From positions 1,240,001 through 1,304,000 of the forward strand of contig CAXXGA010000002.1 of assembly GCA_963678585.2 (NCBI GenBank): DNA of 64,000 bases. Direction: 5' to 3'. The notes under the pieces were generated by a model that had not been told where the DNA came from, did no database searches, and saw nothing but the letters and a program-made list of their open reading frames with translations. A program made the position numbers and the translations under genes. Source of the stretch: Breoghania sp963678585. Lineage in GTDB: Bacteria; Pseudomonadota; Alphaproteobacteria; Rhizobiales; Stappiaceae. Positions 41,299-49,371 of this stretch are shown in pieces (position 1 is the first letter of the stretch; every line of letters starts with the position of its first letter).

Positions 41299-41885
41299 TT
41301 CGCATTGTCCTTGTCGCCTACGGAAACGGACCGGAACGAGCCCGCATAGGTCTTGTCGTCAATTCGCTGGATACGCATTTCGGAAGAGCCCGATGCGGTT
41401 GAGGCCGAAGGATCGACCGCCAGGCTGTTGCCCTGACCGGCAAAGATGCGACCGTGATCGTGGTGTCCCGCGTCATCCTCTGCGCCGTGCGTCTTGGCCC
41501 GCCGGTTCGCCTGACGTTCTCTGAACGGCTGGAGACCCTTGGCCTCGCCCAGTTTCTCGCGTTCGGCGTGAAGCTGGCGCATCTCGGTGCGAAGCTCGGT
41601 CTGCTGCTTGCGCGCTTCGCGGATAAGACCGTCTATCTCGGAGATGATTCCGCGCGCGTCATCCATGCGCGATCCCAGCGCATTCAGCACCTGCGTGCCG
41701 CGCACGTTGATCTCCTGGATGGAAACCTCGATGCCGTCGAGCGCCAGCGTGGTCTGGTCGAAGATCCGCTGATAGTCGGCATGATAGGAACCGAGGCGCT
41801 TCAACTCGCGGTACATCGCCACGATTTTGATGCTGGTGATCACGAGCGCGACCATAAGCACCGCATCAACGAGATAGGAGATCAT
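41295..41885 (-). CDS. DUF6468-like membrane protein between fliM and fliN
   Basis: This 196-residue protein has an N-terminal transmembrane helix (MISYLVDAVLMVALVITSIKIVAMY) followed directly by a long amphipathic coiled coil (RELKRLGSYHADYQRIFDQTTLALDGIEVSIQEINVRGTQVLNALGSRMDDARGIISEIDGLIREARKQQTELRTEMRQLHAEREKL) and a polar, low-complexity tail. This matches the layout of alphaproteobacterial DUF6468 proteins found in flagellar loci. It overlaps fliM by 20 bases and fliN by four. Its function is unknown; a membrane-anchored coiled coil beside C-ring genes could tether or brace the switch complex. Confidence 0.68.
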   Translation of the reverse strand: MISYLVDAVLMVALVITSIKIVAMYRELKRLGSYHADYQRIFDQTTLALDGIEVSIQEINVRGTQVLNALGSRMDDARGIISEIDGLIREARKQQTELRTEMRQLHAEREKLGEAKGLQPFRERQANRRAKTHGAEDDAGHHDHGRIFAGQGNSLAVDPSASTASGSSEMRIQRIDDKTYAGSFRSVSVGDKDNAK

Positions 41886-42810
41886 CTAGCAGATCCTCAT
41901 TCTGATAGATCAGATCCTCCACCTGCAGCGTATAGGCGCCGTCGAGACGTCCGAGGCGACAGGTGAAGATCGGCTGCTTGTTACATTCAAGCTGGACTGG
42001 ACTGCGCGGCGTGGCCTGCAACTCGATTAGCTGGCCGACCTGCATGTTGACGATGTCGCCGAGGGTCATCTGACGTTCTTCCATGACCGCCTGGAGTTTC
42101 ACCTCGGTGCGCTGGATCTCGCTCTGGAAATGGTGCGTCCATTCCTTGTCGCGATTGGTCATCTCGCCGGAAATGACCTGCGACAGCCGCTGGCGAAGCG
42201 GGTTGAGCGTGGAGTGGGGCATGATCACGAAGACCTCGCCGCCGCGCCCGATTGCCTGCACCAGCAGCCTGGCGACGACGGCGGGATTGTTCCGCCGTCC
42301 GAGAATGGCGAAATCCATCCGGCTTTCGATGCGTTCGAGCTTCAGTTCCGTCGCCGCAATGGGCTTGAAGGAATCCTGAAGGGCCTTGGCGGCTTCCTCG
42401 AAGATCGTGCGCGCGATCCGCGTCTCGATGTTGGAGAAGCTGCGTTCTTCATCGATGGGCGGCTCGGTGCCGTCGGAGCCGAAAAGAACATCGGCCAGCG
42501 TGAAGATGAAATCGCGGTCGAAGCCGATCAGGATGCGGGAATCCCATTCGCGCGAGTAATAGACGGCGATCAGCGCATTGGCTTCGTATTCGTCGAGGAC
42601 GTCGCCGATGCGTTCATTGTCGATGTAGCTGACCGATACGTAGGACGGCGAGGTGGACTTCTGCCGCATCGCGTCCGCGAAAAGGCGCGCCATGCGGTCG
42701 AAGACGACCGGGAGCATCGGCAGACGTTCGACGGAAATGCCGGCGGCATCAAGCAGACGGTCGGTGATTTGCGACCGTTCCGAAGCGTTGGCGGTTGCTG
42801 TGTCCATCAT
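41866..42810 (-). CDS. fliM: Flagellar motor switch protein FliM
   Basis: This 314-residue C-ring protein binds CheY-P. The CheC-like middle domain is recognisable (LIGFDRDFIFTLADVLFGSDG, RSFSNIETRIARTIFEEAAKALQDSF, FVIMPHSTLNPLRQRLSQVISGE). The C-terminal SpoA domain reads VKLQAVMEERQMTLGDIVNMQVGQLIELQATPRSPVQLECNKQPIFTCRLGRLDGAYTLQVED. The N-terminal CheY-binding motif is weak, as in rhizobia. The start is ATG at 42810 or the next codon; the previous gene, motA, ends five bases upstream. Confidence 0.95.
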   Translation of the reverse strand: MMDTATANASERSQITDRLLDAAGISVERLPMLPVVFDRMARLFADAMRQKSTSPSYVSVSYIDNERIGDVLDEYEANALIAVYYSREWDSRILIGFDRDFIFTLADVLFGSDGTEPPIDEERSFSNIETRIARTIFEEAAKALQDSFKPIAATELKLERIESRMDFAILGRRNNPAVVARLLVQAIGRGGEVFVIMPHSTLNPLRQRLSQVISGEMTNRDKEWTHHFQSEIQRTEVKLQAVMEERQMTLGDIVNMQVGQLIELQATPRSPVQLECNKQPIFTCRLGRLDGAYTLQVEDLIYQNEDLLDDLLSR

Positions 42811-42814
42811 GGCG

Positions 42815-43720
42815 TCAGGCCGCTCCCTTCTGGTTCAGTTCCTGGACGTTTTCGCCCATCGGCATCGCGCCATGCGTCATCGTCTCGTTCTCCACCTCGT
42901 CGATGGAAGGACGGTTCGCGACATTGATGGTCTTGCGGCCGTGCTCGATGGCGATCTGGGGAGCTGCGCCATTCATGAAGGCCAGCAGGGATTGCTTGAC
43001 GATGATGTAGGGACGCATCCGGCTCTCGCGTACGCCCTTGATGTTGTTCGCCAAAGGCGTAACCAGGGCGTAGGAGAGGAAAATCCCGAGGAAGGTGCCG
43101 ACGAGGGCGGCGCCGATCAGCCCGCCGAGAATCTGAGGCGACTGATCGATGGCGCCCATGGCCTTGATCACACCAAGAACCGCGGCGACGATGCCGATAG
43201 CGGGCAATGCCTCGGCGAGAACGGTCATCGCCAGATAGGGCTTCATCTTGTCCCGCGCGATGGTGCCGAGTTCCTCGTCCATCAGCGCTTCGATTTCATG
43301 CGGCCGCGCATTGCCCACGATGATCAGGCGGAAATAGTCGCAAACGAAGGTCCGCAGGGCGTTGTGCTTGGCGACGGTGGGAAACCGCCGGAAGATCTCG
43401 GAGTTCTCCGGATCCTCGATATGCGGCTCGACCTCGTTGCGGCCCTTGGCGCGCAACTCCCGCATCAGCGCATAAAGGATCCCGAGAATATCGAGATAGT
43501 CGCGCTTGCGCGGCACGGAGTTCAGCAACGCTTCGCCGATGGACTTGATGCTGTCCTTGATCACCTTGATCGGATTGGCGACGACATAGGTCCCCAACGC
43601 GACGCCGCAGATGATCACCACCTCATAGGGCTGCCACAGCACGTAAACGTGGCCGCCAAGGGCGGCGAAGCCACCGATCAGCGACGCGCCTGCAATGATC
43701 AGGCCGATGATGATAGTCAA
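42815..43720 (-). CDS. motA: Flagellar motor stator protein MotA
   Basis: This 301-residue stator subunit has four transmembrane helices. It opens LTIIIGLIIAGASLIGGFAALGGHVYVLWQPYEVVIICGVALGTYVV, as rhizobial MotA does. It carries the conserved cytoplasmic loop (MDEELGTIARDKMKPYLAM) and LAEALPAIGIVAAVLGVIKAMGAIDQSPQILGGLIGAALVGTFLGIFLSYAL. The start is TTG at 43720, chosen because AGGAGG lies six bases upstream and because longer frames add 40 unrelated residues. It heads the minus-strand block motA-fliM-DUF6468-fliN-fliG-flhB. Confidence 0.94.
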   Translation of the reverse strand: MTIIIGLIIAGASLIGGFAALGGHVYVLWQPYEVVIICGVALGTYVVANPIKVIKDSIKSIGEALLNSVPRKRDYLDILGILYALMRELRAKGRNEVEPHIEDPENSEIFRRFPTVAKHNALRTFVCDYFRLIIVGNARPHEIEALMDEELGTIARDKMKPYLAMTVLAEALPAIGIVAAVLGVIKAMGAIDQSPQILGGLIGAALVGTFLGIFLSYALVTPLANNIKGVRESRMRPYIIVKQSLLAFMNGAAPQIAIEHGRKTINVANRPSIDEVENETMTHGAMPMGENVQELNQKGAA

Positions 43721-44069
43721 TTGCCGCCTCCTGCATGTGCTGGCCCGTTTGTATGGACACGACACTAGAAGGCGAGGCTTGCCTGAAGCTGTTCGCCGGG
43801 AAACGGATGGTCTGAGAAGAATTGGCGATTGAGCCGCCACTTCCGCGCCATGCCCTCACGCGCGCGCCTGTTCATCATATGCAGCCCAATATTGCCGGCT
43901 TGGGCCATACCCATGCGCAGCATCGTGCTGCGATCCGAAACATCCGGACAAATCAAACTCTTCCGGATTGAAGTCCAAAGCCAGGCAAACTCGGGCTGGT
44001 CAGCTTGAGACAAGCCTCGCAGATGATGATTGCCGCTCAAATCGCCTTGCAGGAGATGAGGGTGGCCCG
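43721..44069. promoter_or_regulatory. Divergent promoter region motA / DUF1217-flgF-fliI
   Basis: These 349 bp without a convincing gene separate motA (minus) from the DUF1217 gene (plus). On the minus strand CAGGCAAGCCTCGCC (43785-43771) lies 50 nt before the motA start. On the plus strand GAGACAAGCCTCGC (44007-44020) lies 49 nt before the DUF1217 start. Both are CAAGCCTCGC variants of the shared flagellar motif, oriented towards their own genes. CGGACAA at 43945-43951 repeats the half-site seen upstream of flgB. A short minus-strand reading frame (43765-44040) crosses the region but is not supported. Confidence 0.55.
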
Positions 44070-44858
44070 ATGATCAGTACGATGACGCAATATCAGATCG
44101 TGACGCGCAACATGGATCGATCGATGCAGATGGTTGCTGATGATCCCATAGTTGAGCGGGAAACCGAGTACTATCTGGCAAACATCAGCGACGTGAAGAC
44201 GATCGATGAGTTTCTGGAGGATGACCGGCTCTTCAACTATGCGATGAAGGCGTCGGGCCTCAGCGATATGTCCTATGCGAAGGCGTTCATGCGCAAGGTT
44301 CTGGAGGAAGGAACCGACGATCGCGACGCCTTTGCCAACCGCCTTGCCGACGAGCGTTACAAGAATTTCGCCAAAACATTCAACTTCGTACGTTACGGCG
44401 AGGCCGCCACATCCTTCGACCGCGCCCAGCAGGGCGTCGTCGACAATTACCAGCGTCAAACTCTCGAAGAGAACGAAGGCAGCGCCAACGACGGCGTGCG
44501 CCTGGCTCTCTATTTCACACGCAAGGCGCCTGACATAACCAATGCCTACCAGATCCTGGCCGACAAGGCTTTGGCACAGGTGGTCTATACAGCGCTCGGC
44601 CTGTCGGACAACTTCGCCTCCGCCGATATCGACAAACAGGCAGCCTATATCGAAAGCCACCTCGATCTGGAGGAATTTCAGGATCCTGAGAAGCTGGACA
44701 AATTCATGCAACGCTTCTCCGCCATGTACGACATGAAAAATGGCATGGCGCTGGCTTCGTCGCCTGCCCTCCAGCTCATATCCTCCGCCACCAATACGGT
44801 GTCCATCGGACAGGATCTGCTCGCAAGCATCCAGAACCTCAAGTTCGGGGGGCTTTGA
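44070..44858 (+). CDS. DUF1217 domain flagellar-locus protein
   Basis: This 262-residue, largely helical cytoplasmic protein has no signal peptide. It matches the DUF1217 pattern common in alphaproteobacterial flagellar clusters: RETEYYLANISDVKTIDEFLEDDRLFNYAMKASGLSDMSYAKAFMRKVLEEG, a repeat-like DRDAFANRLADERYKNFAKTFNF, and the C-terminal region AYIESHLDLEEFQDPEKLDKFMQRFSAMYDMKNG. The start at 44070 is favoured by GAGGG upstream; ATG four codons later is possible. It is first in the unit with flgF, an unknown gene and fliI. Its molecular role is unknown. Confidence 0.8.
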   Translation: MISTMTQYQIVTRNMDRSMQMVADDPIVERETEYYLANISDVKTIDEFLEDDRLFNYAMKASGLSDMSYAKAFMRKVLEEGTDDRDAFANRLADERYKNFAKTFNFVRYGEAATSFDRAQQGVVDNYQRQTLEENEGSANDGVRLALYFTRKAPDITNAYQILADKALAQVVYTALGLSDNFASADIDKQAAYIESHLDLEEFQDPEKLDKFMQRFSAMYDMKNGMALASSPALQLISSATNTVSIGQDLLASIQNLKFGGL

Positions 44859-44861
44859 GCT

Positions 44862-45587
44862 ATGGAAGCCACTCTCAACGTTTCCCTCTCAAGCCAGGTT
44901 GCTATTTCCCGAAGGCTTGAAACCGTCGCACGCAATGTCGCCAACATGAATACGGTCGGCTACCGTGCGGATGAGGTGAAATTTTCTCAGCTCCTATCGA
45001 CCGCCGGAGCGGATCCGGTTTCCTTCGCCAATGGCGGCGAACTCTATATCTCCCGCCAGCACGGCGCGCTGAGCAAGACCGACAATTCGCTCGATGTTGC
45101 GATTGAAGGAGACGGCTGGTTTGCGCTGCGAACACCCGCAGGCATCGCCTATACGCGCGACGGTCGTTTGACGATGGGCGGCGACGGGGTGCTGCGTTCG
45201 GTCAACGAATACCCGGTTCTCGATGCCGGAGGCTTGCCGATTGCGCTCGATCCTGAAGCCGGTGAACCGACGATCACGCGCGATGGAGCCGTCTTCCAAG
45301 GCCAGAACCAGCTTGGCGCGCTTGGGCTGTTCTCGATTGATCCGGAGGCAAAACTCGCTCGCCTCGACAATTCCGCCGTCATTCCCGATCTACCCGCGAC
45401 CCCCATTCTCAACTTCACCGAGGATGGCGTCGTGCAGGGATATACGGAAAGTTCGAACGTGAACCCGATCCGCGAAATGACCCGCATGATCGAGTTGACG
45501 CGGACCTTCGAGAGCGTCTCCAAGATGATCGACAGCGGGGCTGAAAACCAGCGGAAGGTCATTCGAGAATTGGGTGAAAGCTCATGA
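44862..45587 (+). CDS. flgF: Flagellar proximal rod protein FlgF
   Basis: This 241-residue rod protein has the rod/hook N-terminal motif (ISRRLETVARNVANMNTVGYRADEVKF), central KTDNSLDVAIEGDGWFALRTPAGIAYTRDGRL, and C-terminus TESSNVNPIREMTRMIELTRTFESVSKMI. It is three bases after the DUF1217 gene. The location away from flgG but with fliI is typical of rhizobial flagellar clusters. The stop overlaps the next start by ATGA. Confidence 0.95.
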   Translation: MEATLNVSLSSQVAISRRLETVARNVANMNTVGYRADEVKFSQLLSTAGADPVSFANGGELYISRQHGALSKTDNSLDVAIEGDGWFALRTPAGIAYTRDGRLTMGGDGVLRSVNEYPVLDAGGLPIALDPEAGEPTITRDGAVFQGQNQLGALGLFSIDPEAKLARLDNSAVIPDLPATPILNFTEDGVVQGYTESSNVNPIREMTRMIELTRTFESVSKMIDSGAENQRKVIRELGESS

Positions 45588-46279
45588 GCGCGGCCACGCT
45601 CAGCCCGGTTGTTACGCGGCTTGAACACGTTGACGGGCCGCTGCGCGGGCGGGCGACGGCGCGCCTTGGCTCAACCGCAACGGACAATGCAGCCAAGACA
45701 GGCGAAGCGAGCGAAACCAGATCCGTCTTCGGCTTCTCCGACTTCCTCGACACAGTCAATCCGCTGCAACAGTTGCCGGTCGTCGGCACCATCTATCGGG
45801 CAGTGACGGGCGATGAGATTTCTCAGCGAGCCCATTACGCCGGAAGCGCCCTATACGGCATGGCTCTTGGCGGTCCGATCGGGATGGGGGCGATGGTTGG
45901 CATCGCAATAGCCGGGGATGTGGTATCGGACCATTTTTCGATGCCCGACATCTCGCTCGCCGATAACGGTGAGGGCGCAGGCGAGGTTGAAACAGAGGTC
46001 GTCCCCGAGCTGGCCGCCGACGTTGCCGAAGCACCCGTAACGGATGACGGTTTTACAGAGACACCTTCAGCCAATGCGTCGGGAAGTCCGCTTGATCTGT
46101 TCCAATGGCTGCGCCCTGAAGCGGCGGGCGCGGGTTCGTCAATCGAAATGGTGAGCGAGCCTTTTGCGCCCGCCGACGTGAACGAGGTCGCCTCTCACCC
46201 GAGCAACCATCTTCCGTTGAGCGTTCTGGAGGCGCTGCGTCAGCGGCACATGGGACTGCTGGACAATGAACCGACTTGA
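45584..46279 (+). CDS. Unknown flagellar-locus protein with Gly-rich hydrophobic region
   Basis: This 231-residue protein is sandwiched between flgF and fliI, overlapping both (4 and 14 bases). Its most distinctive part is FGFSDFLDTVNPLQQLPVVGTIYRAVTGDEISQRAHYAGSALYGMALGGPIGMGAMVGIAIAGDVV (about residues 48-113): a conserved-looking amphipathic stretch followed by a Gly/Ala-rich hydrophobic segment that could insert in a membrane. The rest is acidic, low-complexity linker and a C-terminal helix (LSVLEALRQRHMGLL). I have the impression that similar DxLDxVNPLQxxPVV proteins occur in other alphaproteobacterial flagellar loci. Function is unknown. Confidence 0.65.
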   Translation: MSAATLSPVVTRLEHVDGPLRGRATARLGSTATDNAAKTGEASETRSVFGFSDFLDTVNPLQQLPVVGTIYRAVTGDEISQRAHYAGSALYGMALGGPIGMGAMVGIAIAGDVVSDHFSMPDISLADNGEGAGEVETEVVPELAADVAEAPVTDDGFTETPSANASGSPLDLFQWLRPEAAGAGSSIEMVSEPFAPADVNEVASHPSNHLPLSVLEALRQRHMGLLDNEPT

Positions 46280-47621
46280 ACGACTTGAGCGGACGGTTGC
46301 GTCCACCTTGCAGGAAATTGCCCCGGTACGCATCGGCGGGCGGATCAATCAGGTCGCCCCGAACTTCTATCGTGTCGTCGGCCTTTCCCCGTTCGTCTGT
46401 CTTGGCGATACCGTATTGCTGGAAACGAAGGACAAGGCTCAGCGCGGGGAGGTCATCCGCCTCGATGAGGACGAAGCCATCGTCAAACCCTTCGGACGGC
46501 AGACGTCCGTCGGCATCGGCACGAAAGTCTATCGCGTCGGGGGCCTGACGATCCATCCGGATCCATCCTGGAAGGGACGGGTGGTCAACGCACTCGGCCA
46601 GCCGGTTGATGACAAGGGAATGCTTCCTGCAGGCGAACGAGCGGTGTCGCTCGACCGCGACCCGCCCCCGTCATTGAAACGTTCACGTGTTTCCAAGGGG
46701 TTGCGTACGGGCGTTCGCGTTATCGATCTGTTTTCGCCGCTATGCGTCGGGCAGCGTGTCGGTATCTTCGCAGGCTCAGGTGTCGGCAAGTCGACGCTGC
46801 TGGCGATGTTCGCCCGTTCCGGCGACTTCGATACGGTTGTCGTGGGTCTTGTCGGCGAACGCTCTCGCGAAGTACGCGAGTTCATCGAGGATGCTCTGGG
46901 CGACGCCATCGAGAAGTCCGTGGTGGTCGTGTCCACCGGCGATGAAAGCCCGATGATGCGCCGTCTGGCGCCCAAGACGGCAATGACCATCGCCGAACAC
47001 TTTCGCGACCGCGGCGAATCCGTTCTCCTCATCATCGACAGTGCCACCCGTTTCGCCCATGCGGCGCGTGATGTTGCCATGGCGGCAGGTGAACCGCCCG
47101 TCGCGCGTGGCTACACTCCGAGTGTCTTTTCCGAACTGCCGCGCCTTTTGGAACGTGCAGGCCCCGGCGAGAGCGGTGGAGGTGCGATCACCGGCGTATT
47201 CTCGGTGCTGGTGGATGGCGACGATCACAATGACCCGGTTGCCGACAGTATCCGCGGCATTCTCGATGGCCATATCAAACTGGACCGGACCATTGCGGAC
47301 TCCGGCCGGTACCCGGCGGTCGACGTGCTCGGTTCCATCTCTCGTCTCGCGCAACATGCCTGGACGCCGGAACAGCGTGAACTCGTCATGCGCCTCAAAG
47401 GACTGATCTCGCGTTTCGAGGACACGAGGGATCTGCGGGTCATGGGCGGCTATCAGCCTGGGAACGACCCGCAGCTCGACTACGCCTGCCAGATCGTGCC
47501 GAAAATCTACGAAGCATTGAGGCAGGGAAGCAGGGACAAGATTGCCGGTGACCCCTTCGATCATCTGGCCAGAGCCCTCGCTCAGGAAACGACAGGAAAT
47601 GAATCGGCTTCCCCGGCCTGA
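46266..47621 (+). CDS. fliI: Flagellar export ATPase FliI
   Basis: This 451-residue type III export ATPase has Walker A AGSGVGKST at residues 169-177, the GERxREV motif at about 198-204, Walker B LLIID at 254-258, and the F1-beta-like loop ARGYTPSVFSELPRLLERAG. The N-terminal region (VRIGGRINQVAPNFYRVVGLSPFVCLGD) is normal. It is the last gene of the unit. With the FliH-like (22019) and FliJ-like (35913) candidates it would form the soluble export ATPase complex. Confidence 0.96.
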   Translation: MNRLERLERTVASTLQEIAPVRIGGRINQVAPNFYRVVGLSPFVCLGDTVLLETKDKAQRGEVIRLDEDEAIVKPFGRQTSVGIGTKVYRVGGLTIHPDPSWKGRVVNALGQPVDDKGMLPAGERAVSLDRDPPPSLKRSRVSKGLRTGVRVIDLFSPLCVGQRVGIFAGSGVGKSTLLAMFARSGDFDTVVVGLVGERSREVREFIEDALGDAIEKSVVVVSTGDESPMMRRLAPKTAMTIAEHFRDRGESVLLIIDSATRFAHAARDVAMAAGEPPVARGYTPSVFSELPRLLERAGPGESGGGAITGVFSVLVDGDDHNDPVADSIRGILDGHIKLDRTIADSGRYPAVDVLGSISRLAQHAWTPEQRELVMRLKGLISRFEDTRDLRVMGGYQPGNDPQLDYACQIVPKIYEALRQGSRDKIAGDPFDHLARALAQETTGNESASPA

Positions 47622-48136
47622 TTCTCTTTTCCCGTTCAGCCGCACCATGCTGCGTCGCCCCGGATATCCCCAGACAATAGGACTGCGGCGGTCACCGTAT
47701 TGCGAACCTGCCGCCGAATTTGTCCGACCCCGGCTGTCGCCAGTCTGTAATCACTCAAATTGAAACCTGGCGTTCCTACCCATCGCTCCCCGCGGGCGCG
47801 AAGGGGAGGCGCATGACCTCGCAGTAGCGCAGGACCAGCCGGATTCTCCCATTCCGCATCGCCTTGTTGGGCGTGAACGCGAAAGAATAGGGATTCCGAA
47901 ATTAAGCAGTGAGTACCATAAAAGATCAAATTTTAGACGAAGTTTTGTAAGTACAAATTTCCGCATATCATTTTTGCAAAGTGGAATATGCTGCTGTCTA
48001 ATAAACTTTCTTTTTTTCGTACACCGAAATTAAAGAATGCGGTATCATTTCATGCAGGAAGCGCCTAGAAACATTTGACGGTCATTTAAATTGCCAATAG
48101 GCATTGTCTTGGCTGAGTATTCGGGGGCTAACTACC
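47622..48136 (+). promoter_or_regulatory. Upstream regulatory region of ftcR/rem
   Basis: These 515 bp lack a supported gene. The second half (about 47890-48110) is distinctly AT-rich, unlike the surrounding DNA. It holds a palindrome TTTGTA-AG-TACAAA (47944-47957) and a second inverted repeat GCATAT...ATATGC (47963-47991). A possible sigma-70-type promoter, TTGACG (48075-48080) with TAGGCA 17 bp later, lies 34 nt before the start codon. In rhizobia the Rem gene is activated by VisNR; whether that applies here cannot be seen. Confidence 0.5.
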
Positions 48137-48817
48137 GTGTTCATAATTGTGGATGAGAGAGAGATTGTAACCACTGGCTATGCATCTGGCTTCGAGAGAG
48201 AAGGGGTTTCTTCGCTCGGATTGATGCCGGAAGAATTTAGTGACTGGGTTACAACGACCCCACAAGAAGAATTAGGCGCTGTCGACGCGTTTCTGATTGG
48301 GGACTGTGAAGGCCGTCAGGCCTATCCGCGCATCATCCGAAATCGCATTCGCCAGGCGCCGGTTCTTGCCTTGAACGAGAAGCCGAGCCTTGAACTGACC
48401 CTCGAATTATTTGCCGCCGGTGTCGACGACGTTCTTCGCAAACCCATCCATGTCCGTGAGATAATGGCTCGCGTCGGTGCTATCCGGCGGCGCGCCACGG
48501 AAGATTCCGAGAATATGGATGTCGGCAATATCCGTGTGTTCTTCGACGGGCGCGATCCCGTGGTCGCCGGTGAGGAATTCGCACTTCCGCGCCGCGAGCG
48601 TCGCATTCTGGAATTCATGGCCCGCAACTACGGCCGCCGGGTGACCAAGACCCAGATCTATAACGCGGTCTATGGCTTGATGAATGAGGATGTCGACGAA
48701 AGCGTAGTGGAGAGCCATATCTCCAAGCTGCGCAAGAAGCTGAAGATGCAGCTTGGCTATGATCCCATCGAATCCGTTCGCTTCCTCGGCTATATGCTGA
48801 AAAAGGAAGACGAATAA
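48137..48817 (+). CDS. ftcR: Flagellar transcriptional regulator FtcR/Rem (atypical OmpR-family orphan)
   Basis: This 226-residue activator has a receiver-like N-terminal domain and an OmpR/PhoB winged helix (FALPRRERRILEFMARNYGRRVTKTQIYNAVYGLMNEDVDESVVESHISKLRKKLKMQLGYDPIESVRFLGYML). GTG at 48137 gives the family start MFIIVDEREIVTTGY and follows GGGGGC. The receiver appears degenerate: the strand carrying the phospho-acceptor reads DAFLIGD, shifting Asp by one, and the switch Thr is Asn (ALNEKPS), while the Lys of RKPIH is kept. There is no partner kinase, as expected for FtcR/Rem. It probably activates the flagellar units listed here. Confidence 0.9.
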   Translation: MFIIVDEREIVTTGYASGFEREGVSSLGLMPEEFSDWVTTTPQEELGAVDAFLIGDCEGRQAYPRIIRNRIRQAPVLALNEKPSLELTLELFAAGVDDVLRKPIHVREIMARVGAIRRRATEDSENMDVGNIRVFFDGRDPVVAGEEFALPRRERRILEFMARNYGRRVTKTQIYNAVYGLMNEDVDESVVESHISKLRKKLKMQLGYDPIESVRFLGYMLKKEDE

Positions 48818-48913
48818 GGTTTTCGTCTCCCCCGACGAGACATGGGGATAGTCTCCCCCGTTCCGTATGTCCTTGGTGCGCCTACTTGCCTCGCGCTTGA
48901 CAAGCCGCCTCCG

Positions 48914-48940
48914 GCCCCTCAAAGGAGGGGCGTTGTTTTT
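48914..48940 (+). terminator. Terminator of ftcR abutting tRNA-Ser
   Basis: GCCCCTC (48914-48920) pairs with GAGGGGC (48925-48931) around AAAG, followed by GTTGTTTTT. The T-run ends at 48940, two bases before the mature tRNA 5' end. Confidence 0.7.
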
Positions 48941-48941
48941 C

Positions 48942-49031
48942 GGAAGAGTGGCCGAGTGGTTGAAGGCACCGGTCTTGAAAACCGGCAGGCGGGTGACCGT
49001 CTCGTGGGTTCGAATCCCACCTCTTCCGCCA
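48942..49031 (+). tRNA. tRNA-Ser (anticodon UGA)
   Basis: This 90-nt class II tRNA includes an encoded CCA. The acceptor GGAAGAG pairs with CTCTTCC. The D arm contains GCCGAGTGGTTGAAGGC, and the anticodon stem CCGGT/ACCGG encloses CTTGAAA with anticodon TGA at 48976-48978. The long serine variable arm (GCGGGTGACCGTC) and T arm GTGGGTTCGAATCCCAC are intact, ending GCCA. TTGACA at 48897-48902 may be part of its promoter, but a good -10 is not evident because of the intervening hairpin. Confidence 0.97.
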
Positions 49032-49371
49032 AACACCGCCGATTGCCGCGAGTATTGGCCATGTGCAGCTGATCCTTGTGCGACGGAAATCGGTGCCCGC
49101 CACCGCTTCCCGCCGGAAGCACGCGCAGCAAACAGCAAACCCGACGTAGACAATGGCGGTTTCCAGATGAGGTAGCCGCTCTACCGACAGAGTCGACTTC
49201 GGGACTAACGGCAGCATTGCGATCGACTATATCCTTGGCGGCGTTGTTGGCACAGTCGATTTGGCGTCTTCTACAGACGCGCCACAATCCGCATCTCGAA
49301 GACTTGCCATCAGGAGTATTGGCCGGAGATGCGTTAAGAGAAGCAGTCTGCATCCGAAAGGATAGCTCTCC
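49032..49371. other. Gene-free stretch downstream of tRNA-Ser
   Basis: These 340 bp contain no supported gene. A tRNA D-arm-like piece on the minus strand (about 49178-49194, reading GACTCTGTCGGTAGAGC) is the only recognisable feature. The exporter promoter presumably lies at the right-hand end. Confidence 0.4.

Noticed and set aside
43765..44040. Minus-strand 91-codon frame between motA and DUF1217
   Set aside because: It spans the divergent promoter motifs, lacks a good ribosome binding site and resembles no known protein; a shorter real peptide cannot be fully excluded.
47636..47966. Minus-strand frames downstream of fliI
   Set aside because: No ribosome binding site, unremarkable composition, and they run into the AT-rich control region of ftcR.
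48897..48902. TTGACA as the tRNA-Ser promoter
   Set aside because: The spacing places the -10 inside the terminator hairpin with no TATAAT-like sequence; kept only as a remark.
49178..49194. tRNA D-arm-like sequence on the minus strand downstream of tRNA-Ser
   Set aside because: Only a D-arm-like piece is present; no anticodon arm, T arm or acceptor pairing could be built.
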